Below, in pieces: positions 45,746-56,609 of a stretch of DNA of 64,000 bases (position 1 is the first letter of the stretch; each line of letters opens with the position of its first letter). A program made the translations under genes and the position numbers. This DNA is from Porodaedalea pini (lineage: Eukaryota; Basidiomycota; Agaricomycetes; Hymenochaetales; Hymenochaetaceae). Location: positions 434,001 through 498,000 of the forward strand of contig NBAY01000009.1 in assembly GCA_002794775.1 (NCBI GenBank), given 5' to 3'. The notes beneath the pieces are model-generated. The model saw only the letters and a list, made by a program, of their open reading frames with translations, was not told the DNA's origin and did no database searches.

Positions 45746-47012
45746 TTAATCAAAACGGTAACCTCCATCAGCAGTGATGCTTTGCCCTGCGAACCGGTAA
45801 ACAGGGTCAGCTTCACGATTTCTGTCCCGGACTTCATTCGAAATTATACACACCGTTTATAAAGTAAGATTCTGGTTTGGCGAGGTACGAGACAAGGCTG
45901 GCAATCGTGTCGGGCTCTCCAACTGGTGCATCTGGTGTGCCACATAGCTAGAGGTAAAGTAACGATGATAAGCTCGAGTAGGTAAGATTGTCAAACGCTT
46001 TGAATCCGACCTTCTTAATTGTAGCACAGTGATCATCGCTACCATCAGCCGCAAGTGCTTCACAGAGAGCCATTTATTGTTAGTACATGCACGAGCACTT
46101 TACAATATACTGATGGCTTGCCGATAGGTGTGTGAATGAATCCAGGTGCATACGCATTGGCTGTTATGCCGTGTCTGCGCAATTCGATAGCTAGTTCGCG
46201 CGAGAAAATTCCCAATGAACAGATGTTAGTCTCGATCTTCTAGCCAATTACAATAACTCACAAGCAGATTGCGTCACACCGCGGATAGCAAACTTCGAGG
46301 CCGTGTACGCCGTCAAATTCTGCGCCCCTAGCGAAGACCAGTCAGATAGAGTAAGAGCTTACACTGAAACTCCGCTACCTTGCTTTCCCATTATCGAGCT
46401 CGCGGCTTCATATGGCAATCAGTATGAGATATGAATGGAGCTATCAGAGTTTCGAACGACAAACCTATCAGTCTCCCACCACGTCCTTGCTTTATCATCT
46501 GTAAGGCAGCATACTTGAAGCACATGAAGATCCCGCGGACATTTATCGCATACACGGTGTCAAATGTTTCGACGGAAACTTGTAATGATGATGGTTTAGA
46601 GCCCGATGGAGATTCGTTGGGAGAGGGCTTACTCTCAAGGAATGCGCCAACACTACCAATTCCCGCATTTGCCACCATCTTTTCTAGGGTCAGATTCGAG
46701 TTGGGCAATAGGAGCAAAGAACCTCACGATATCCACGCTTCCTAGTTCACGCACTGTCTTCTCGATCATAGATACAACATCAGCCTCGGAGGACACGTCC
46801 CCCGGAACGGCAAGCGCACGCCGACCTTTCTTGCGCAACTCATCAACCACTGCATCGATTTGCTTCTGTTTTACAGGTATATCGTTGATCGCAACATCAA
46901 TACCGTCGTCTGCGAGCCTCTGGACAATAGCGTATCCAATGCCCTGCGCACCGCCAGTGACAATCGCAACACGCGGCGTGTAGCTACTAAATGAGACTTC
47001 CGGCTGGCTCAT
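45746..47012 (-). CDS. Short-chain dehydrogenase/reductase, type 2, copy 1
   Basis: The start MSQPEVSFSSYTPRVAIVTG at 47,012 leads directly into the Rossmann motif GGAQGIGYAIVQRLADDG, then DIPVKQKQIDAVVDELRKKG and PGDVSSEADVVSMIEKTVRE. Further exons carry MVANAGIGSVGAFLES, VYAINVRGIFMCFKYAALQM, an active-site Tyr/Lys exon (YTASKFAIRGVTQSA), NAYAPGFIHTPIG, LAADGSDDHCATIKK and SYFINGQSITADGGYRFD. The intron after HTPIG starts with GC (donor at 46,121, GCAAGC), and this is conserved in copies 2 and 3. The frame looks intact. It shares the fold and chemistry of the type-1 enzyme but has a different N-terminus (short, without the MDLMASSSS leader). The substrate is unknown. Confidence 0.78.
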
Positions 47013-47379
47013 TGCAAGCTGGGTTGAAAGAGACGAGAGTGCTCGGGTTGCAGGAGTACGAGAGTACTAGTCGTGCATATAAATGTTCGTCCGAGATTTC
47101 CCATCCGCCGGTTCCGGGTATCTGTTGAGACTCGACCCGGTGACCATGATGCGTGAACATTTGACGAGGTGATTTGACAAAGGCTAAAAATGTGACTGTC
47201 AGAACATTGCACGTAAGCAACTTGTGAAGGTGATTAGTGGCCGGTAAATACTAAAATAGTCATATATGGATCACGCCGTCGTAGTCACCGGGACCGCAGA
47301 TCTAGACTACATTCAAGGCGCGCAAATGAGCTCAAACGCAACTTGATAAAGTCACCCGGCTTTCTTTCGTCTAATAATC
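47013..47379. other. Promoter region of type-2 SDR copy 1
   Basis: No gene. Similar sequence recurs upstream of copies 2 and 3 (50.0-50.5 and 53.5-54.1 kb), each time ending in the MGS1 5' trace. Confidence 0.45.
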
Positions 47380-47432
47380 TCGGCCGATCGCTGCACAAGC
47401 AAGTCCTGTATGCTCTCAACGAGTCCAAGCCA
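47380..47432 (+). pseudogene. Short trace of the MGS1 5' end
   Basis: About 50 bases around CGATCGCTGCACAAGCAAGT match the start of the MGS1 region at 54.1 kb, then switch abruptly to decayed type-1 SDR sequence. This marks the junction between tandem units I and II. Confidence 0.65.
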
Positions 47433-48225
47433 TGAAGTTCGCCAATCCTCGGTTCATGCAGCTGTCTGAGTCAATCCCTGATAACGAATTTCGAGCTGAG
47501 TATGCTGCCAGAGTTGGGGTCCTTTCGGTAACCGGCATAATAGCAGACAAGGAAGTACAGAAATTTTGTGAATGTCCTACCCTGTTTTTCCGCCGACTAT
47601 GCAAGTCGGATAATCAGGTCCTCGTGACTTAGCACTTGGATGACTTGCCTTCTAATCTTCTACCGTGGCCTTGCTGAATCATCTGGGGAGCAGCAAACTT
47701 GTAACATAGAAATATTACACGGACTTTCGCAGAGTATATGGTGTCCAGTTGCTGTACAGACACTATTGATCTTAAACACAAGGCAAGGCAAGGCAACGAC
47801 ACCTGCTTTCAAGCACAGAGGAAAGCAGTTCAATATCAATCCCCCATTTGCGACCATCTAGAAGTCGAAAGAGTCAAAGTTCGTATATGTTACGATACGA
47901 AAATAGACTTACTATATCAATGGTCCAGAACTCCTGCGCAACCTTTTCAATCACGACACTAATTTCCTGCTCTCTGACAACACGCGCCGGAACGGCCACT
48001 CCGCCATTCTGTAGTTCTTCGCCGACTCTGTCCATCTAAGCCGATTTTTCAGAAATATCGTTAACCGCAACGGCGACCCCGTCGTCGGCAAACTGATGAG
48101 CGATTCTGCAACCAAATCCTTGTGCCGCACCAGTGACGATTGCGAAGCGAGGCAAGTAGCTGCTGTAGAGTGTTCGCGCGAATAAGTCGTGCCCGCCTGT
48201 GAAGCTAGAGCTCGATGACACTGAA
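47433..48225 (-). pseudogene. Type-1 SDR pseudogene in unit II
   Basis: Exon 1 near 48,221 reads MSSSSSFTGGHDLFARTLYS, then VTGAAQGFGCRIAHQFADDG (GFG replaces GIG) and VNDISEKSA followed by a TAG where the intact gene has a codon. Later exons are recognisable but broken (MVANGGLI near 47,857; LAAYSARNSLSG near 47,520). The exons for the C-terminal third are missing: sequence switches to MGS1 5' trace at about 47,432. It cannot make an enzyme. Confidence 0.8.
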
Positions 48226-48709
48226 TCGACGAAGTGGTGGTAAGTAGGAGATTCTTGTTGAAATTAGTTTTGAGACTTCTTCTGGCCACAAGGTAGACGA
48301 CAACTCAATAACAAATGACCTAGAACCGGAGCTTCTGCGCCAGTATTGCTACTATCCTTGGGCACCCTAGCTCCTTAAGGGCCAGGACCGTTCCAGCAAA
48401 GTAGTCTTCTTCATGACTCTGCGGTCCAAATATGACTTTCACGTTTGCATCTTAACATGTGAGATCCTATGACGAGCACGTCCGAGCCGCTGACTGAGAC
48501 AAGGGCTTGGTCGGACCGGAACATAGTCTGCTTAGGAATACAAATGCATTTACCGGCATTCTAAAAGATCATCAATGATTCAACATGGGAATTGGTAGAT
48601 ATGTTCCGAGTTACTAAAAATCCTACCGTATCGGTTGCAGATCCAGATAAGGATTAGATCCAGAGAACTCAGACTATCTTCTCGTCACTTTCTTCGGCAC
48701 TCGACGTGT

Positions 48710-50020
48710 TCAATCAAAACGGTAACCTCCATCGACAGTGATACTTTGCCCTGGGACGGTAAATAGGGTCAGCCTCACGAATCACGTCCCAGACTTCATT
48801 CGAAATGATGCATACCGTTTATAAAGTAAGATTCTGGTTTGGCGAGGTACGAGACAATGCTGGCAACCGTGTCGGGCTCTCCAACTGGTGCATCTGGAGA
48901 CTCGCCGAAAAGCTAGATGTAGAGTAAAGTTGTTAAGCTCGAGTAAGCAAAATTGTCAAGCGCTTCGGGTCTGACCTTCTTAATAGTGGCACAGTGGTCA
49001 TCGATGCCATCAGCCGTAAGTGCTTGATAGAGAGCCATTTGTTGTCAGTACATGCACGAGCACTCGATGATATATTAATGGCTTGCCGAGAGGTGTGTGG
49101 ATGAATCCAGGTGCATATGCATTGGCTGTAATGCTGTGTCTGCGCAACTCGATAGCTAGTTCATCGAGGAGGTTCACAATGAACAGACATTAGCCCCGAA
49201 TTTCTTGTCGATCACGATAACTCACAAGCAGATTGCGTTATACCGCGGACAGCAAACTTCGAAGCCGAGTAAGCTGTCAAATTTTGTGAACCTAACGAAG
49301 ATCAGTCAGACGGAGCAACAGCTTAGACTGAAGTTTCGCTACCATGCTTTCCCGCTGTCGAACTCGCAGCTTCATAGGGAGTCAGTCAGTATCAGGCATG
49401 TATGAGAGTACCAGAGTTTCAAACGACAAACCTATCAATCTCCCACCCCGCCCTTGCTTAATCATCTGTAAAGCAGCGTACTTGAAGCACATGAACACTC
49501 CACGGACATTGACTGCGTAGGTGGTGTCAAATTTCTCAACGGAAGCTAGAGATAATGATGGTTCAACACTCAGACGGATAGTCGCTGGGAGAAGGCTTAC
49601 TCTCGAGAAATGCGACAATCGGGGCGATTCCAGCATTTGCGACCATCTGTTTTATTGGTCAGATTTACGCTGAGAAATAGCAGTAGTGAGTCTCACAATG
49701 TCCACGCTTCCTAGCTCGCGCACCGTCTTCTCGATCATAGATACAACATCAGCCTCGGAGGACACGTCTCCCGGAACGGCGAGTGCACGCCGTCCTTTCT
49801 TCCGCAACTCGTCGACCACCAGGTCGATTTGCTCCTGTTTTGCGGGTATATCGTTGATCGCAACATCAATACCGTCGTCTGCGAGCCTATGAACAATGTC
49901 GTATCCAATACCCTGCGCACCGCCAGTGACTATCGCAACACGCGGCGTGTAGCTGTTGAATGGGACTACTGGCGTCGATGAATCCTCCTTAATGAAGGGC
50001 GTGTTATAGTCTGGACCCAT
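48710..50020 (-). CDS. Short-chain dehydrogenase/reductase, type 2, copy 2
   Basis: The start MGPDYNTPFIKEDSSTPVVP at 50,020 adds a short leader compared with copy 1, then SYTPRVAIVTGGAQGIGYDI, DIPAKQEQIDLVVDELRKKG and VSSEADVVSMIEKTVRELGS. Exon 2 gives MVANAGIAPIVAFLES, exon 3 TYAVNVRGVFMCFKY then AALQMIKQGRGGRL. Later exons give YSASKFAVRGITQSA-like coding, IELRRHSITANAYAPGFIHT, TADGIDDHCATIKK and YFINGQSIT-VDGGYRFD. All pieces keep the frame. The GC-donor intron (donor at 49,086) is conserved. Exon 1 is almost identical to copy 3, so units II and III separated recently. The substrate is unknown. Confidence 0.75.
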
Positions 50021-50499
50021 TGCGAGCTTATTCTATGGAGACAGGGACGCTTGAGTTTCCAAGCTGCGAGAGTAGCGTATGCTGTATAAATATAAATGTA
50101 CAGAAGCAAGTCACGAGAGCAAACGTAAAAGTAAGCTCATCCCCAACCTGTTGTTCGGGATTCCGACTCGGAGTTCGAGCATGAGAGTTTAAGGACCTAA
50201 AATTGACTAGGGCTGCTTACCCGTGAAAAATGTAACTGTCACTGTGCCAGAATATTGTACATCAGCGGCTTGTAGCGACTTACCATGTGCTTGAAGGTCA
50301 CAAGACAACGAGTGTCATGAAGAAGTTATACGACTTGCTAGTTGAAAGAGAAAGCAGTACTAGTGGCCAGTAAATAGTCATATGGATCACATGACTGCCT
50401 TCGTTCACTAGTGCTGCAAATCTAGACTTCTGCATCTTCAAGTACATCCAAGGTGTGCAATATCAGTTCGAGAGTAACTTAGTGAAAAAAAGTCATCAG

Positions 50500-50734
50500 G
50501 ATTTCTCGTGGCTTATAATGTTGGCTTATCGCTCGCTGTATAGGCGACTCCTATATGCTCTCGGTAAATAGCAGAGCAAAGCATAAACCAACACCTCGAC
50601 AACGTCTGCTCAGATGGAGGACTGTCTGCTTCTGGCAGTGTTCCTACAGACAAGCTGCCAGCAGCACCTTGTCAAAAAAGTGCTTCCGGATGCAAGTCTG
50701 CAAAAAAAGTCACATCAGACTTCGCCCTGTTTTG
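50500..50734 (+). pseudogene. Truncated 5' fragment of MGS1
   Basis: The fragment matches 54.10-54.30 kb: ACCAACACCTCGACAACG, then a stretch encoding SASGSVPTDKLPAAPCQ-like residues, to about 50,734. There it switches to the 3' part of a type-1 SDR (TTTTGAAGCTACAGCGGAGG, equivalent to about 44,228). No AAA+ ATPase exon follows. The fragment marks the junction between units II and III. Confidence 0.7.
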
Positions 50735-51686
50735 AAGCTACAGCGGAGGAAAAAAAGTAAGTCTAGAAGTTTTGAAACACTAAATTCGATAGACCAAGCT
50801 TTTGGGTGTAAATCATTTCAGGCGCGTACGTATTGGCAGCTATGCCATGTTTGCGAAGTTTCATGGCTGCACCGAAAACATCAGTGAACAAAGAAGTGCA
50901 CAGAAGGTCTGCTCGGTTCATGCATTACCAGCTGTCTGAGTCAGTCCTCTGATAGCGAATTTCGATGCTGAGTATGCTGCCAGATTTGGAGTCCCTTTGG
51001 TTTTAGTGATAGTCAGCACAACAACAGACATGGAAGTAGACAACCTTCGTGAATACAGTACCTTGCTTTCCGCTGACGAGGTAGCACCTGAACAATAGCC
51101 AAGTCAGATAATTAGGTCCTCCGAGTCGCACCCCAGACTATTAATCTTCCACCTTGCTACCTTGCTTAATTATCTGAAGAGCAGCAAACTTCTAACATAG
51201 CAATATCGCGCGGCCATTCACAGCGTATATGGAGTCCAGTTGTTGTAGTACAGACGCTATTGATCCGAAGTCCAAGGAAGCGACCTAGTAAGGAAACGCA
51301 ATGGCACCCACTTCCAAGGAAAGAGGAAAGTAGTCCAATTCCCGCATCATCTAGAAGTCGAAGGAGTGAAAGCTCATATATGTTACGATACAAAATAGAC
51401 TTACGATATCAACACTCCCGAGAACCTGCGCCGTCTCTTCGATCATAGCACTAAACTCCTGCTCTTTAGTAACATCCGCCGGAACGGCCAGTGCCCGCCG
51501 TCGCTTCTTCTGTAGTTCTTCGAGGACTCTGTCAATATTAGTCTGGGCTGCTTTAGCAGAAATGTCGTTCGCCGCAACGTCGATTCCGTCATCGGCTAGC
51601 TGATGAGCGATCCTATAACCAATTCCTTGTGCTGCACCGGTGACGATCGCGACGCGAGGTAAGTAATTGCTGTAAGATGTTCGCAT
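50735..51686 (-). pseudogene. Type-1 SDR pseudogene in unit III
   Basis: Exon 1 (51,686 on) is nearly intact: NYLPRVAIVTGAAQGIGYRI, NDISAKAAQTNIDRVLEELQ, FSAMIEETAQVLGSVDIV. Downstream exons carry damage: the ANAGIG exon has lost its start (near 51,349, DDAGIGLLSSFLGS), the exon near 51,200 is out of frame, and the last exons are replaced by MGS1 5' sequence at about 50,734. It is less decayed than the unit II copy. Confidence 0.75.
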
Positions 51687-52206
51687 GGACTAATAGTGCC
51701 CATTTGTGAAGTTAGAGATCGATGATATTGAATGGACGTAGTGGTGGTAAGTAAGAGAGTCTTGGTGAAATTAGTTTTGAGACCTTTCTTCTGGTCACGA
51801 GGTATGCGACAACTCGATAACAAATGACCAGAAATAGAAGCTCTTGCGTCGATGCTGCTATCATTCTCGTCTAGCCTAGCTCCTTAAGAGTCAGGATCGT
51901 TCCGGCAAAGGTAAGTAGGCATGTTCAGAGGGCTTGCTCTCAACTCCACGGTCCACATATGAATTTCACCTTTGCGTCTTCACGTGTGAGACTTTGCTAC
52001 AAGCCGTTGTTTGAGACAAGGGCTTGGTCGGTCCGCTAAACTCCAAACGTGTATCAGAATATAGTCTGCTTTAAAATACCGATTCCTTTAAAGTGCATGC
52101 TAGAAGATCACCACGGAGAGTGCTAGATAGAAATCCTACCGTACCAGTCGCAGATCCAGATAGGTATTAAATCCAGCGGACTCCCTTCTCTTTACTTCCT
52201 ACGTAT

Positions 52207-53518
52207 TTAATCATAGCGGAAACCTCCATCAACAGAGATAGTTTGCCCTGCGAATTGGTAAACAGGGTCAGCTTCATAAATCATGTCCCGGACTTCATTC
52301 GAAATTATACGTACCGTTTATAAAGTAAGATTCTGGTTTGACGAGGTACGAGACAATGCTGGCAACCGTGTCGGGCTCTGCAACTGGTGTATCGGGAGGC
52401 ACACCAAAGAGCTGGAAGGGAAGTAACGATGATAAGCTCGAGTAAGCAAGATTGTCGAGCGCTTCAAGCCTGACCTTCTTGACTGTAGCACAGTGGTCAT
52501 CGATGCCATCAGCCGTAAGCGCTTGATAGAGAGCCATTTATTGTCAGTACATGCACGAGCACTCGACAGTATATTTAATGGCTTGCCGAGAGGTGTGTGG
52601 ATGAATCCAGGTGCATACGCATTGGCTGTTATGCCGTGTCTGCGCAATTCGATAGCTAGTTCGCGCGAGAAAATCTCCAATGAACAGATGCTAGCCTCAA
52701 TCTTCTAGCCAAGTACAACTCACAAGCAGATTGCGTTATACCGCGGACAGCAAACTTCGAAGCCGAGTAGGCTGTCAAATTTTGTGTTCCTAACGAAGAT
52801 CAGTCAGACGGAGCAACAGCTTAGACTGAAGTTTCGCTACCTTGCTTTCCTGCAGACGAACTCGCAGCTTCATAGGGAGGCAGTCAGTATCACGCATGTA
52901 TGAGAGCATCAGAGTTTCAAACGACAAACCTATCAGTCTCCCACCGCGCCCTTGCTTGATCATCTGTAAAGCAGCAGTACTTGAAGCACATGAACACTCC
53001 ACGGGCATTAGCTGCGTAGGTGGTGTCGAATTTCTCAACGGAAGCTGGAGATGAAGATGGTTCAGAGCTCAGACGGACATTCGCTAGGAGAAGGCTTACT
53101 CTCGAGAAATGCGCTAATCGAGCGATTCCAGCATTTGCAACCATCTGTTTCATTGGTCAGATTTACGCTGAGAAATAGCAGTAATGAGTCTCACAATGTC
53201 CACGCTTCCTAGCTCGCGCACCGTCTTCTCGATCATAGAGACAACATCAGCCTCGGAGGACACGTCTCCCGGAACGGCAAGTGCACGCCGTCCTTTCTTC
53301 CGCAACTCGTCGACCACCAGGTCGATTTGCTCCTGTTTTGCAGAAATATCGTTGATCGCAACATCAATACCGTCGTCTGCGAGCCTATGAACAATGTCGT
53401 ATCCAATACCCTGCGCACCGCCAGTGACTATCGCAACACGTGGCGTGTAGCTGCTAAACGGGACTGTTAGCGTCGATGAATCCTCCTTAACGAAGAGCGT
53501 GTTATAGTCTGGACCCAT
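52207..53518 (-). pseudogene. Short-chain dehydrogenase/reductase, type 2, copy 3, frame-disrupted
   Basis: Exon 1 (start MGPDYNTLFVKEDSSTLTVP at 53,518) is almost identical to copy 2. In exon 2 one base is missing relative to copy 2 (near 53,120, giving NAGIARLAHFSR for NAGIAPIVAFLES). In exon 3 one base is inserted near 52,975 (GCAGCAGTAC against GCAGCGTAC), giving FKYCCFTDDQ for FKYAALQMIK. The two shifts do not restore the protein. The final exons (IELRRHGITANAYAPGFIHT, LFGVPPDTPVAEPDTVASIV, GQTISVDGGFRYD) are fine. Either a young pseudogene or two assembly errors. Confidence 0.6.
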
Positions 53519-54126
53519 TGCGAGCTTATTCGGGGGAGACAAGGCCGCTTGAGTTTCCAAGCTGCAAGAGTAGCGTATATAAACTTGAATGCACAGGAGC
53601 AAAAGGTCATGAGGACAAAAATAATGAATATAAGAAATTTCATCTCATGAAACATTACTCCGGATTTCCGACCCGGAGGTCCTGAAACTTAAAGCATGAG
53701 AGTTTAGGTATCTGATGAGAATCGACCCGATGACAACGATGCGTGGGCATTTGACAAAGGCTGTTTGCCCGTGAAAAATGTAAGTGTCAGAATATTGTAC
53801 GTAAGCAGCTTGTAACGATTCACCATATGCTTGAAGGTGACGAGACAACGAGCGTCGTGAAGAAGTCAACGATTTAAACTAACTTGCCAGTTGAATGAGA
53901 ATAAGCATGGTACATGGTAGAGACTCGGATCGGCGGCCAGTAATTAGTCACATATGAATCACATGACCGTGACGTCACGCGTAAGAACGCCCTCACTGTC
54001 ACAGTAGATTTAGACTTCTGCGTCTTCAAGTACATCCAAGACGTGCAATATGAGCTCGAACGTAACTTGGTAAAGTCATCTACGTCATTATTGGCTTATA
54101 ATCTCGGCTGATCGCTGCACAAGCAA
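53519..54126. other. Spacer between SDR copy 3 and MGS1
   Basis: Divergent intergenic region of about 600 bases. Parts recur at 47.0-47.4 and 50.0-50.5 kb. I find no ATG in frame with the MGS1 zinc finger here. Confidence 0.4.
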
Positions 54127-56340
54127 GTCCCGTTTGCTCTCAACAAGTCCCGGAACGAGGCATAAACCAACACCTCGACAACGGCTGCGCAGATGTAGGG
54201 CCGTCCGCTTCTGGCAGTGCTCCTATGAACAAGCCGCCAGTAGTGCCTTCGAAAAATGCTTCTGGAAGCAAGTTCGCAAAAAAGTCATCTCAGGCTGGTC
54301 TTCCGCTCGCGCCGATATTTAGCAAGCCTGGTGCAGTGCTTCTCAGGCGACACCGTCGAGTTCACCAAACGCGCCATTTCCGACGCCTACGCGACCTTCC
54401 TCTTCCAAGAGGCCCGCTGAAGAACTTACATCAGTGCAAACAACATCAAGCTCCGTACCCTTCGCCTCGAATCCTAGCAAACGCGCCAAAACAACGTCGT
54501 CAAACCTCGAGAGTGCGCAACCGCTTCCCGAACGCCTGCGACCACAGTCATTGGATGATTTCGTTGGCCAGCCTCATCTCACCGGTCCGGAATCGTTGCT
54601 CAGGCACCTTATTGACTCAGGCGGGAACATGGGAAGTATCATTTTCTGGGGTCCACCCGGATGCGGTAAGACGACGCTGGCGCGGCTGTTGGCGAAGAGG
54701 TCGGGAGCTGTATTCAAGGAGCTTTCTGCAACCGGCGTCGGCATCAATGAAGTCAGACAAGTGTTTGAGGAGGCAAAGGGTCTGTTATCCCTGACTGGGA
54801 GGTAAGTAGCAAGACTAGGCTGACTCAGTGGAATGTTTGATATTCACTATGCTCCAAGGAAAACTATCCTATTCCTGGACGAAGTCCATCGGTTTAACAA
54901 AGGTCAACAGGTTGGAGTCATGTTTCCCTGAGACGACTTGCGCTGACCCAATCTTAAGGACATCTTTTTACCATACGTTGAACAAGGGTATATACAGGCA
55001 AGAGCAAGACTCATTAAGAGATATATAATCCTACTGATACTCTATTGCTGCTATACTAGCTCATTGGTGCGACGACAGAAAATCCATCCTTCAGGGTGAA
55101 CGGAGCTTTATTGAGCCGATGTCGGTCAGTACTATGTAATCTATGGTTAAACAGACCTATTCACGACACTTTTTACAGCGTCTTCGTTTTGGAGCGTCTT
55201 AAAGATGATGATATAAAAGAAATTATTACTCGAGCGGTAGCTCGCATTTCTTCCTCGAAGGACCAGGACCATGATAACGCATTTGACAAATCTGACGATC
55301 CTCCGCCTTCAGCAGTCCAAATCTCTGAAACATTCAGTTCGCAGCCTGACTCATCCCAAACATCCTCATCAACTCTCACCACCGCAACTCCGACGCCACT
55401 TCCTTTCCCAGAATACCCTCAGATAACCCCTCAGGTCTTTTCCGCCCTAATTTCTCTCTCTACGGGAGACGCACGCACAGCACTATCACTACTCTCTCTT
55501 GTGCTTTCTGCGCCGCCGACTACGCCAACGCCACAGCTACTCGAGTCATTGCGTACGAGCGTGATCGGCGGCTACGACCGTACGGGCGATACGCATTACG
55601 ATCTCATCAGCGCTCTACATAAAAGTGTACGCGGCAGTGCAGGGAGCGCTGCATTGTATTGGCTTGCACGCATGCTGCGAGGTGGAGAAGACCCGCTATT
55701 CATCGCACGCCGTATGCTTGTCTGCGCAAGCGAGGATATCGGTCTTGCAGACCCAAAAGCGTTACCTTTAGTAAGTCTAATCAAAATCCAATTTCTAATT
55801 TACTGTATAAACTGAGTGACTTTTAATCAGGCTATGGCAACCTATCAAGCCTGTCAAGTGATCGGAATGCCCGAATGTCGCATCCATCTTGCGCATCTCG
55901 TATCATACCTCTCAGAAGCACCCAAGTCGACACGGTCGTATATGGCTTACGTGCGTGCGGAGGAAGCCGCGGCGCAGGACATGACGCTGCCTGTGCCGCT
56001 GCAACTGCGAAATGCACCGACGAAGCTCATGGCACAGCTGGGATACGCGGAAGGATATCGATACAATCCTGATTATTGGTGAGCATCCATTCAGGTCTAA
56101 TTTGAATGTTAATATTGCTAACGATGGAACGCGAACGATAGCCATCCGGTGCATAATCAGTACTTGCCTACGCAGCTCAAGGACGACGTCTACCTGCTCA
56201 AGGAGGGCGACTCGTCGGACAAGGCCTGGGATGAGGAAGCGCTCAAGACATGGGAGAGGGAGGTTAATGGGGGAAAGGAATGGGAAGGCAGGGGAAAAGG
56301 AGATGGGCCTGTCGAGGATGAGGATGACATGATGTCCTGA
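54127..56340 (+). CDS. Mgs1/WRNIP1-type AAA+ ATPase with an unclear 5' end
   Basis: The 5' end encodes a UBZ-like ubiquitin-binding finger (PVCSQQVPERGINQHLDNGC), but no in-frame ATG precedes it; the first ATG is at 54,225. Near 54,335 one base seems missing: APIFSKPGA must shift frame to reach SQATPSSSPNAPFPTP. From there the frame is clean: SLDDFVGQPHLTGPESLL, Walker A IFWGPPGCGKTTLARLL, Walker B TILFLDEVHRFNK, sensor LIGATTENPSFRVNGALLSR, CR after an intron, then the tetramerisation part (ISLSTGDARTALSLLSLVLS, MLVCASEDIGLADPKALP, YNPDYCHPVHNQYLPTQLKD), ending DEDDMMS. Mgs1 acts with ubiquitinated PCNA at stalled forks. Damage is confined to the first exon, which is also the part copied in the tandem units. 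Confidence 0.8.
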
Positions 56341-56609
56341 CTTTTCTTCACAAACTGCGGCACTCTTGCATTGGTTGAAGTCCTGTAGTTCGCTCTCTTG
56401 CTTTCTTTTTTGCTTTCTGTATGCGGACAACGATTCACGTTTCAATGTATAACATCGTCTTACACCACACAGACTATACATAATACATACACATCCATTC
56501 GGAGAACAAATTTAAAGTCACGCATTGCAAAACGCCTTTGCGGATAGTATCAGACCAGAAAATCCTTCACGTCCAGCGCTACGAAACAAATACAATTCAA
56601 GTTACACGT

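Larger units (their letters stand above)
32866..47012 (-). repeat. Right arm of a large inverted segmental duplication
   Basis: Read backwards from 47,012, this arm carries SDR type 2, SDR type 1, HMG 3' fragment, [kinase-ARID], HMG pseudogene, [SCP2], MED22, unidentified block, KNH-like gene and glutaredoxin last exon. Without the bracketed insertions this is the order and orientation of 1-9,411. The inner breakpoint is sharp: similarity starts at about 32,866 inside glutaredoxin intron sequence, near ATAACTCATGATCTCG. Coding identity is high in MED22 and the KNH gene and low in the SDR spacer. Confidence 0.8.
43924..47432 (-). repeat. Tandem unit I: type-1 SDR, type-2 SDR, trace of MGS1 5' end
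   Basis: First of three head-to-tail units (with 47,433-50,734 and 50,735-about 54,350). Here both SDRs have open frames, and only about 50 bases of the MGS1 5' end remain at its border. Confidence 0.75.
47433..50734 (-). repeat. Tandem unit II: decayed type-1 SDR, type-2 SDR, MGS1 5' fragment
   Basis: Middle copy of the three-fold tandem repeat. The type-1 gene is a 3'-truncated pseudogene, the type-2 gene has an open frame, and about 230 bases of MGS1 5' sequence close the unit. Confidence 0.75.
50735..54350 (-). repeat. Tandem unit III: decayed type-1 SDR, frame-disrupted type-2 SDR, MGS1 5' end
   Basis: Last copy of the repeat. Its MGS1 5' end continues into the full gene, so this unit shows the original junction from which the others were copied. 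Confidence 0.7.

Noticed and set aside
47432..47632. Plus-strand frame MKFANPRFMQLSES
   Set aside because: It is the complement of the decayed type-1 SDR and not a separate protein.
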